Source: Oopsacas minuta
Lineage: Eukaryota; Porifera; Hexactinellida; Lyssacinosida; Leucopsacidae
Length of the DNA stretch: 28,199 bases
Assembly: GCA_024704765.1 (NCBI GenBank)
Contig: JAKMXF010000090.1
Span: 1 to 28,199 of the forward strand
Direction of reading: 5' to 3'
The notes beneath the pieces were generated by a model. The model searched no databases. It was given only the letters and a program-made list of their open reading frames with translations, and was not told where the DNA came from. Of the stretch, positions 20,761 to 28,199 are shown piece by piece (within the stretch, counting starts at the first letter, position 1; each line of letters opens with the position of its first letter). Made by a program: the position numbers and the translations under genes.

Positions 20761-20789
20761 TGACGTCATCATAATATGTGATGACGTCA
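20761..20789. promoter_or_regulatory. Paired TGACGTCA palindromes, right copy 3' subterminal
   Basis: Two perfect octamers (20761-20768, 20782-20789), 13 bp apart. The outer one is 147 bp from the element end, the same offset as in the left copy (148 bp). Confidence 0.5.
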
Positions 20790-20929
20790 TATCCAGAAAT
20801 CTAGAAGCCATAGAAGAAATTTGATTACCCATTCGATTCCTCGGATACGATAGCCTATTCGCAAATAATACACTGAATATGGCTATCTGGTACTAGAATA
20901 CCTATTCTTTACAAACTCCCATTTTAAAC

Positions 20930-20936
20930 CACTGTG
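20930..20936 (-). repeat. RSS-heptamer terminus CACAGTG (3' end of right copy)
   Basis: Read inward, the last seven bases are identical to the consensus heptamer of V(D)J recombination signals. No clear nonamer at a 12- or 23-bp spacing was found. Confidence 0.75.
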
Positions 20937-20941
20937 CTTAT

Positions 20942-22204
20942 AGACCACAACGCTGAGCCCATCTTCTAACTCCAGGATAAGATAGGACACACATCATACT
21001 ATAAACGTGCACTCAATCAAGTTGTATTTAATGTGCAGTTTTCCGAAAGAGCGTACGTATCTTGAAGTATGCCCTTTGTTCAATTTTGAAATTCTTGTCT
21101 GATGACATAAGAATTATTCAGTATATAAATCAGCTGATCGAAATGCATGATAACTTGGGAAATACTTAATTTATTGCAATGAATGAAAACAAACTAGCAA
21201 ACAACGAATAACATAACATAATAAAGTGGAGATTTATGGAACTAATACAATGTTTCTCTAATAACTTATTGAACACCAGTGGTATTTAGGATAATTGTAC
21301 AATCCGATTGGAAATTTCAATCTGGGGTAACTCGCCTACTTAGAATTCAAATATCAAGTCAGAAATTATAGATTTTTAATAGGCTTTGAATTACCACATA
21401 TTTTGAATATCAATAATTATCTAATAATTAGCACCTTCAAAAAGTGCAAATCCAAAATATTTTTTTGAAATTCGTGAGAAACATATGTTATTCTATGCAA
21501 ATTACTAGATTGCGGCTACGAATATAGACTATACAATATATAGGAGCGGGAAAGAGTATACAATTTATGACAATATATTTGTGTGTTGAAATACTTTTGT
21601 CCACTTAGTGTATACACTAATGCAATGGTGGTCAGCAGGCCATATGAGGGGAGGGCCAGCAGGGCCATTTTCCCCGAGCTTCCTGTTCCAAGGTGGTTCC
21701 TCACCCTCCAAGGTCTTATAATATTACAGGATTCATGTTAATAATTTATAATATATTTATCTATTCACAATATTTTGATTAAGTAATGTTCCTGTTAATC
21801 CATAACAATAATATACTTTCAAAATTTAGTTAAAACCCAGGACGATTTTATTATATTGAGCATATCGGTGGAACTCGGTTAGTACGTACTCCGGTACTCG
21901 GAGAATGCGTTCTTTGGTTTAGGTCTTTGAACTAAAATCTATCTATAACATAGATCTTTATGTAGTACAAAATCTTTTGGTGCCTACTCACGGATAGTAC
22001 ATACTAATAATTCCTTCCGGAAGGGGTACGTCTTATCTGAATTATAATGTATTATATTTGATATGAAAAGGAAATTTAAAAGTGGTGCTACTCATTAATT
22101 GATGCATTATCACAAAAAAGGTTAGAAAAGCAATTTTATACTACAGCTCGTTATTCACATTATTACTCTTTTAATAACAAATAATATTATCACTTCTTCT
22201 CATC
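20942..22204. other. No gene seen
   Basis: AT-rich sequence. A GC-richer patch at 21620-21710 (repeated GGCCAGCAGGGCC-like words) and one at 21865-22035 (GTACGTACTCCGGTACTCGG) look like old repeats, but no ends or coding blocks could be defined. Confidence 0.4.
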
Positions 22205-22396
22205 TTTTCTTTAATTGGAATTGTAGTCCAATTTACAGCACTTGCCCGCCCCTTTGTAACCCTCTCAGAGACCCTAGTGGTCACAAAAACCTTGGACTAG
22301 GGATTGAATGCATACCTCAATACAAACATTTGGAAATTATATTTGTATCGATACAATTTTGATGGCACATTTTAACCCGAATAAATAAATAAATAA
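22205..22396 (+). mobile_element. Possible tRNA-derived SINE with (AAAT)n tail
   Basis: A CCTAGTGG word (A-box-like) at about 22275 is followed some 25 nt later by GGGATTGAATG (B-box-like), as in tRNA-derived heads. About 80 bp further on the unit ends in AATAAATAAATAAATAA (22380-22396), a common SINE tail. Both boxes are imperfect and no target duplication was identified, so this is tentative. Confidence 0.3.
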
Positions 22397-22923
22397 TTTT
22401 GCATTTGACAATGCTAGCATTCTATCTCTACAAAGTACTTCCAGGCCGAAGTGACATCATCTGCTTGCTTACTCTTTAATTATGTCAAAGAATGCTCCAA
22501 TGTTTCACTATGTAATGATTTACTTGTTATACTTATCATTTCAAATTCTATCACTTGGAATCTACAGATTTTGCATCATAAAATATCAAATGTTGTCATT
22601 ATATGGTTCGCGGATTCAAGAGGTATAGTTGTGGCCATAATTTGCATATATTTGCCAATATGCACCCATAACTTCACCCATGACCAAATCATCTTACAAA
22701 CGTATAGTATAAACCCAGGATTTCATGTAGTAATTCGGAATCATACACCTAAAAATTCTCCCCTCATATATACGCGTGTCTAGAGTGTACATATAGTATC
22801 ATGGTATGGGGGTCTTGCTCCAATTTACATTAACTCAAATTCATCAAATTTTGTCAACTAACTAGCAGTTCACTAGCGACCGAATTTTATCATTTTTGTT
22901 TCTATATTGTAAATGTGTAAATT
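22397..22923. other. No gene seen
   Basis: A 110-codon plus-strand frame (22451-22783) is open, but its composition is irregular and no motif, acceptor or donor supports it. Confidence 0.4.
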
Positions 22924-23390
22924 TCAATGAAACCTTTGTTGAATTTTAGTTAACAAGGTTTTCGAGTAAATAAATTTTAGGTATAACTTCTCTATAATTT
23001 TGATTTGAGAAGTAATTTTCCACCAAACTAATAGGATGAAGCTCTTCAGCTTAAAAACATGGCAGGAGCCTCTCTTCGCTATGGCAACTACCCGAAAATG
23101 GTCCATAAATTGGTCCACTGCTTCATGACACAGCAATAATTAAAATTACTGTACTATGACCAACACAGTCGAAGTGTTGAGTTCGTAACGAAAAGAGAGA
23201 CAAAATATTCGACTACTTTTAGCCAATTCCTTCACCAAATACAAGAATTTGGCACCTTTCTTATTCCATAAAATCACCCATTTCCCAGCCGTATTTGGCT
23301 AAGTTCGAACTTAAATTCTTTGTGGATGCGGTTCCTGCTCTGAAAAGTAGCTCCACCAATTTCAAAGATTATTCCAAAATTGTTGTCCTT
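22924..23390 (-). pseudogene. Unidentified decayed coding stretch
   Basis: The minus strand reads as protein-like sequence in pieces that follow one another with small frame changes: SLKLVELLFRAGTASTKNLS and LAKYGWEMGDFM (about 23240-23370), WNKKGAKFLYLVKELAKSS (about 23195-23255), then CHEAVDQFMDHFRVVAIAKR (about 23070-23130). The pieces are in order and similarly composed, which suggests one broken gene or transposon ORF rather than chance. No family was recognised. It ends next to the left LTR of the Gypsy element but is outside it. Confidence 0.3.
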
Positions 23391-23414
23391 TTTGATATTG
23401 CATTGTAAATGTGA

Positions 23415-23573
23415 TGCACCCAAATTTCTTAAAGTTCATAAACTACAATAATTGATAGATATAACCAGCAAAAGCTCATGACAATTTACTAATAAATATA
23501 TATAGCTATTACTGCATAATCTCCAATAGAGAGTAACTTATGTCAGTTAATTTACTCAATCAACTCTGTTACA
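23415..23573 (-). repeat. 3' LTR of Ty3/Gypsy element
   Basis: 159 bp, a direct diverged copy of 26778-26940. It starts TGCACCCAA and ends CTGTTACA on the plus strand, so it keeps TG...CA termini. Long shared blocks include GCTCATGACAATTTACTA and AGTTAATTTACTCAATCA. Confidence 0.85.
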
Positions 23574-23592
23574 ATACTCCCTCTCTACTTCT
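23574..23592 (-). promoter_or_regulatory. Polypurine tract
   Basis: On the minus strand AAGTAGAGAGGGAGTAT lies immediately inside the 3' LTR, the expected place and composition for a plus-strand-DNA primer. Confidence 0.6.
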
Positions 23593-24354
23593 AAGCTCGT
23601 CCCTGAGCTTATCAGGTGATATAATCTTCCAGATAACATGGCTTCTTTCTAATTCTGGCTGATCTTCTTAATTCTTTATTACTACCCAGTTAACATCTTC
23701 GGTGTTCACTGATCTTGGCGTGGATGTCATGTTTGGAACAAATTCAATTTACTCTTGCTTCTTGTCCTTGTTACTATTATTAAGTTCCAATCTTGTATTT
23801 GCTGTTGTTCACTGTGAACATTTGATTGCTAGACAAATCTTCAACTTAGTTTGATCTTGGGCTACTGTTGAATGAACTATTTATTTGGTTTAATTGCTCA
23901 ATCGCACTCTTGTCCATATCATCTTGATCTCTGATTTACCCTCGATTCGCAAATTTCCTTCTTGTACCTCTGTTAGAGGTGGTGATAAAATTTTAGGGCA
24001 CATATATTTGTGTCTTAATCTGTTTACATGCACTAGCTTCCTTTTGACCATTCGAATTACTCATGTCTCAAGTAACCATGATAGGCGAACCTCTTACCGT
24101 CCAGTTTCCATCCCACCATGTGTTCAATTTGCCTGAACCTCCATTTGTAATACTAGATAACTACACTGGTTGACCAATAGAGAAAGGGAACCTTATATCA
24201 TTTAGTACAATGGTGTTGTGCCATCTTAGCATCAACATATCCTCTTGCTTCTGCTATGTTCTTCCGGATTAGCTCATGATATGTATCTGTATTTATGTTA
24301 GTAGTTGTTAAGTTTTTGTTATATGGGGATAACTAATTGGGTTCTCGACATACA

Positions 24355-26745
24355 TTAAGAATTATGGAGATAAACCAGTGGATTGATAGATGTTCTGTAA
24401 CCATAGAAAACTAACGGAAGGTGTTCTTCCCAATCACTTCGGCTCTCCACAAATGCCTGTAGTTTGGATAATACTTCTATTTGCTTGCTCATTTCCCCAT
24501 TTCCTGATGGATGATAGGCAGTAGTTCTACTTTTATCTATTCCCCATGCTTTACAGATCCCTCTGATAAAGACAAACTCAAATTTTGTACCCTGATCAGA
24601 GTGTAAATATTGAGGATGCCAGAGTGTGGAAAACATATCAACTAATATGTTAACTACTCGCTAGAAGTATTGATCTGGCATTCTAACCATCTACTAAAGC
24701 CATCAACGCACACTAGCAAATACCAATTTCGAAAATTCGACAGGGGTCCATCATTCTTTGAAAAATTCCAAGAGCATCGGTAACTCTAAATGGCATTACA
24801 TTAAACTGATACAATCATATTCCTCTACCTGCAGAGAACGCTGACATTTCACGATCATTACAATGTAGTGGAACCTGCCAGTATCAGCTATTAAGATCCA
24901 ATTTTGAGAATACTTCACTACCCTCGATCCTTTCTTGTACTTCGTCTGGTATTGGCAAAGGATAAGAATCCTTGTAGGATTTGGCATTTAGTCGACGATA
25001 ATCGATGCAGATTCTCAAATCTCCACTCTTTCTTTACAAATACAGCTGGGGAACAATATGGACTGCTCGATTCTGTTTTGATACCTCTCCCCAAGATTTC
25101 AGAAATTTGCTTCCCTATCTCGGCCCAAAAATTCTGAGGAATAGGTCGAGCAGGTGATCCTACAGGTGACTTGCCAGTGACAGGAAATCTGTGAGTAGTG
25201 ACTTCTGTAGTTCTTGGAATGGATGAAAATTCCTCCATATAGTAGGACAATATGTCACAGTAATCTACAGAATCGGGGGGGTATCTCATAAGCTGCAATC
25301 TTGGTATACATCGGAACCGTGCAATCTTTCTCTAGTTAATCGTCATCAGTAGTTGAATAGACAATTACAGTGTCCTGATCCTCTTCCGTAGAAACGCATA
25401 CAAATTCTCTATCCCTCTCACTTGCTCTTAGCATCTTGACCTTGTACAGTTGGTTACTCTGTATGCAGCTCTTGTTGAAGTCCAATTCTAATTTATTTTC
25501 CATCTTATAATCTACTCCCAATAATATGTCACAAATTAAAGTTGGGGGTTATAAAAAATCTTGATAATCCTCCAGTAATCCCATGGTTACTTGAAGCTTG
25601 ACTCTTCCTAGAATAGGTAAATTATCTCCATTTTCTGGGCCAATACTAGGAAATGTTTGTGAGTAGAATGGCCACTTCTTGTTAACAATGCTGGATTCTT
25701 GGTTATCAAACTAACTGATAATCCTGAATCCAGCATAAGGGTGTATTGATTGAGTTGTCTTTACCAGAATCCAGGAGCGATTGATGGAACTTCTTCCCCA
25801 ATCGCCCTTTCATTTCTTTCTTGAGCCGAATATATTGATTGCGGATCGGAATGCCGTCATGATATTTCGATCCTCTCATGTTCAAAGGAATGTGTGAGCA
25901 ATCTTTGACTAGATGAGAACTACCGGAAGCTAAGCATGTAGCACTTGAGCTAGCACCTTGCACCATCCTTGTACTATAGTTGCGTGCGATATGACTCTTC
26001 CTTACACATTTGAAACTACGATTGATTTCCTGTTATTTAATTCAGTTATAGCTGCTGTGCACATTGTCCCTATGACTGCAGACGAGCATTCGGCCTCAAA
26101 AGGTGCTAATTGATGAGATAGTTCTAAATAAAATGTTCTAAACTGGCAATTCATGTCTCAGGACTCTGTATTTCTAATGCTTTTTGCATTAACTGTACTT
26201 CCTGAATTTTTGATTCTTTAATCGTTGATCATATGCTCTCTGATTGTTTGCTCTCATAAGTTCTTAATACTTTCGCTTTTCTAACTGCATCTTCAAGAGT
26301 CTTTATCGAGGTGTCAACTGAATTTTCTGGACATTTGTTCCGGCAATCCGTGATAAATCAATTGAATGAGAATTGGTATTCGGATTCTGCTGCCAAATCA
26401 TGGAGTGCCTGATTAATCAATTTTTTCGATTCATAAACATATACTTGTGCTCACTCTCTGAGAAATAAATATCTCTTGTGACACGAGTCGATTGCAATGA
26501 ATTTCTCTGCTTTGGCACTAGAGCTTTTTGAAGAGCAGCAGTGACTAATCCGTAATCATTTCTATCAACCATTAGAATGTCCTTATACGCAATTAATACT
26601 CACCCTGAAGCCTAGTTGGTAATTTGAGTGACCTTTGTTCCTATGTCCACCTATTAGCCCCTGAACATATTCCGAAGCGTTCTAACTATTCGCCAAAATC
26701 TCCTGACTCGGAGATACTGGGTATTGCTGTCTGATTCTCTGCCAT
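24355..26745 (-). pseudogene. Gag-Pol remnant of the Ty3/Gypsy element
   Basis: Gag starts at the ATG at 26745 (MAENQTAIPS) and meets a stop after 19 codons. A damaged CCHC knuckle, CLASGSSHLVKDC, with Ser for the second Cys, lies at about 25900-25940, and a protease LLDSG motif at about 25770. The reverse transcriptase N-terminus spans about 24918-25240 (GRGIKTESSSPYCSPAVFVK), and its fingers/palm continue in other frames to an FQRM block near 24755-24775. The next sequence is already integrase: VCVDGFSRWLE (first Asp, about 24690-24720), LHSDQGTKFEF (second Asp, about 24580-24610), then AYHPSGNGEMSK, where the usual Glu of GNGQVER is replaced by Ser. The YxDD motif and all of RNase H are absent. 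Multiple frameshifts and stops also disable it. Confidence 0.8.
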
Positions 26746-26755
26746 TTCTAAATAA

Positions 26756-26771
26756 CCACTCTCTGGTACCA
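26756..26771 (-). promoter_or_regulatory. Primer binding site, initiator tRNA-Met type
   Basis: On the minus strand TGGTACCAGAGAGTGG lies a few bases inside the 5' LTR. From memory, the complement of the animal initiator tRNA-Met 3' end is TGGTAGCAGAGAATGG, two mismatches away. Confidence 0.65.
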
Positions 26772-26777
26772 ATATTA

Positions 26778-26940
26778 TGTACCCAAGTTACTTAACGTTA
26801 CTGAACTACAATATTTTATACATGTGATCAAAAAACGCTCATGACAATTTACTACATGAATATATATATATAGCTATTACACCATAATCTCCAATAGAGA
26901 ATAACTTTGCTAGTTAATTTACTCAATCATCTCTCTTACA
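26778..26940 (-). repeat. 5' LTR of Ty3/Gypsy element
   Basis: 163 bp, direct copy of 23415-23573. On the plus strand it starts TGTACCCAA and ends CTCTTACA. The TA-rich block (ATATATATATATAGC) is two units longer than in the other LTR. Confidence 0.85.
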
Positions 26941-27295
26941 GAGATATGACTTTCAAATTCTAACATATAAATAGTGTGATGCTAATGAGATGGATGTTGC
27001 CCTACCTTAGATAATGTCTCTGTGTCCGGTTTTATGTTATAGGTTGTCAATCCGTAGTACACTGTCCATGTTATTCCTGTTAAACCGTGTACACAACTTT
27101 TATTTCGTGTATTTATCTTTGAAATAAAGTTGTACACAACTGTGTACTCTCAAAGAGAACTGAAACTTCCTTTGCAAATTTTATTCATGAAGAAAATATT
27201 TCAGGATTTATATAGTGTTGTCAGAATTCTAGTATAGGCTGCTCTCGATATCATGTTTTGAGTTAAATAAGTTCCATTGGTAAATTTCTGGAGCG
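26941..27295. other. No gene seen
   Basis: AT-rich spacer. A GTGTACACAAC word and its near-inverted copy GTTGTACACAAC occur at about 27085-27145, forming a weak hairpin of no clear meaning. Confidence 0.4.
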
Positions 27296-27984
27296 TCACC
27301 AATTTAGACACATTAAATACGTTGGCAAGGTAGCTAGAACAATTACGATGCTTATCCACATCTGTGAATCGTGTTGAATTGATTGTTGGTCAGTAATGAA
27401 TTCGGCGAAGTAAGAAACTTCACATGGTTGGTGTGAGTAAAGTGTTGAAAAACGAATAATATTACTCTCTTTTAATTGGAAACTCCCATAGTTATAATTT
27501 AACTTCGAAAGCATAATGTGTTCATAGAGGACGTGATGAATTGATTCATCCTTTTACTACCAATTTAGCATATATAGATTACTTGTGATGTCCACCAGAG
27601 AGGCAAAATCTCTAATCCATTTCGCATCACTGAGCTCTGGAACTTCCATCCCTTCCTGTCTCATAAAGGTGCCCAATTCCGCTCTCAGCTGGTAAAATCT
27701 TAGCAAAATTCAACATCTACCTAACAAACCGTCTATGCTAAAATATTTGAATCGCCATACTGATTATCGATCTCTTCTCACATATGCTGAAATTTAGTAT
27801 GATTTAAGCCTTTTGCACGCACAAAGTTCATAATCTTTATGACTACACTTCTTGTATCTTCGGAGTTCTTGCGGATAAGGCCTCGAGATTGCGGATACAA
27901 TGCTTTCTTACCAGTTTTCTTTCAATGCCAGCATTTCTCATTTCCGACCATAGTATAGGACTATCTGTAGTTACCACACAACTA
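27296..27984 (-). pseudogene. hAT transposase remnant, GTF2IRD2/ZBED type
   Basis: The minus strand, read across several frames, follows the order of hAT (Charlie-type) transposases related to animal GTF2IRD2 and ZBED proteins: VVTTDSPILWSE (family CVVTDGAPSM, with the catalytic Asp), RKHCIRNLEALSARTPK (family HCIIHQEALCAK), IKIMNFVRAKGLNHTKFQ (family VNFIRSRGLNHRQF), EEIDNQYGD, then GTFMRQEGMEVPELSDAKWI and RDFASLVDIT (family VPELSD.KWL.DLAFLVDIT), and the KLNYNYGSFQLKESNIIRFS block (family KL.LWE.QL...NL.HFP). The motif DVRWLSRG expected after EYGD is destroyed. The C-terminal hAT dimerisation block was not found. Stops and frameshifts make it inactive. Confidence 0.75.
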
Positions 27985-28008
27985 CAGTGAACCCTCGCTA
28001 ATCCAAAC
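27985..28008 (+). mobile_element. pogo/Tigger-like terminal repeat
   Basis: After a TA (27983-27984) comes CAGTGAACCCTCGCTAATCC, very like the ends of pogo/Tigger elements (CAGT.GAACCTCG.TAATCCG). The element would extend to the right; only an AT-rich interior and the TAG array are seen before the window ends. It interrupts or abuts the hAT remnant. Confidence 0.55.
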
Positions 28009-28092
28009 AGTAGAAAATAAAGAATTTTTGGTTTAAAAATAATAATTTTCAATCGGAATTTGAAATTTAATATGTACATAGCACATAATTGC

Positions 28093-28100
28093 AGTAGTAA

Positions 28101-28199
<99 letters not shown>
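28093..28199. repeat. (TAG)n trinucleotide array, runs off right edge
   Basis: 107 bp of AGT/TAG repeats with a single AAT interruption near the start. The true length is unknown because the window ends inside it. Confidence 0.97.

Larger units (their letters stand above)
17757..20936 (+). mobile_element. RAG1/Transib-like transposon, right copy, about 3.18 kb
   Basis: The 3' end is sharp: read inward from 20936 it is CACAGTGGTTTAAAATGGGA, matching the left copy's 3' end. The proposed 5' end at 17757, TACAGTGGTTTGAATGCAAA then GAATAG, matches the left copy's 5' end and lies at nearly the same distance from the start codon (690 against 713 bp). The next bases on both copies share a TTTCATT...ATGG stretch. 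The bases outside the ends are GATAC (left) and CTTAT (right), so no target duplication survives, and the 5' boundary is less certain than the 3' one. The gene is on the plus strand, so this copy is inverted relative to the left copy. Confidence 0.75.
23415..26940 (-). mobile_element. Ty3/Gypsy-type LTR retrotransposon, internally deleted, 3.5 kb
   Basis: Two short LTRs (159 and 163 bp) flank a minus-strand interior in the order gag remnant, protease, partial reverse transcriptase, integrase, which is the Ty3/Gypsy order. The 4-bp flanks GTGA and GAGA differ by one base and may be a mutated target duplication. The interior is about 3.2 kb, too short for a full element, because the part from the RT catalytic centre through RNase H to the integrase zinc finger is missing. 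The LTRs differ at many positions, so the insertion is old. Confidence 0.85.

Noticed and set aside
10828-20941. The whole 10.1-kb block as a single composite transposon
   Set aside because: The outer flanks GTATA and CTTAT do not match, while the left copy has its own perfect GTATA duplication at 14265-14269, so it inserted alone.
22250-22330. Functional tRNA gene
   Set aside because: A- and B-box-like words are present, but no cloverleaf with paired acceptor and anticodon stems could be drawn; a SINE head is the better reading.
22451-22783. 110-aa plus-strand frame as a gene
   Set aside because: No recognisable motif, odd composition and no splice or start context.
28093-28199. CRISPR array or coding repeat
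   Set aside because: It is a simple TAG trinucleotide array with no spacers, in eukaryotic DNA.

Overview
The window is eukaryotic nuclear DNA, most likely from an invertebrate animal. It is AT-rich. It carries a myotubularin-family phosphatase of the MTMR6/7/8 type, short spliceosomal introns (about 75-215 nt, with CTAAC-like branch points and TTTTCAG-type acceptors), and an animal-style mix of transposons: Tc1/mariner, hAT, MULE, Ty3/Gypsy and RAG1/Transib-like. The species cannot be fixed from the sequence alone.

Layout. At 1-450 is the wreck of a FLYWCH-MULE transposase, running off the left edge. Two short inverted-repeat elements (MITEs, 941-1074 and 2289-2504) and a hAT-like end (about 1861) follow. 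At 2928-4865 (minus) lies an intact, single-exon, 645-aa myotubularin with a C-terminal FYVE-type zinc finger, the best host gene here. Two decayed Tc1-like elements follow, 6033-7352 (plus) and 7739-9079 (minus), then a degenerate minisatellite (9420-10030).

The most interesting part is 10.8-20.9 kb. It holds two diverged, decayed copies of a RAG1/Transib-like transposon, arranged as an inverted pair with their 5' ends facing each other. The left copy (10833-14264) is structurally complete, with inverted termini beginning CACAGTA and CTCAGTA and a perfect 5-bp target duplication GTATA on both sides. The right copy (about 17757-20936) ends in CACAGTG, the same as the consensus heptamer of the V(D)J recombination signal. 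Both encode only a RAG1-like protein with a recognisable D-D-E core and a C-terminal CCHC-type zinc knuckle, and both are broken by frameshifts and stops. No RAG2-like gene was seen. Between the two copies sit pieces of host genes that simple ORF calling misses: a three-exon, 144-aa plus-strand model (15588-16364), and the three terminal exons of a minus-strand coiled-coil gene (16513-16878), tail to tail and 148 bp apart. A separate minus-strand exon candidate lies at 14835-15019. A mariner fragment abuts the right copy.

The right third holds a possible tRNA-type SINE (about 22.2-22.4 kb), an unidentified decayed coding stretch (22.9-23.4 kb), a Ty3/Gypsy LTR retrotransposon with both LTRs, PBS and PPT but a large internal deletion (23415-26940, minus), a hAT transposase remnant of the GTF2IRD2/ZBED type (27296-27984, minus), a pogo/Tigger-like terminus at 27985, and a (TAG)n array running off the right edge. 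Apart from the host genes, almost everything is transposon fossil, so the genes do not form one pathway.
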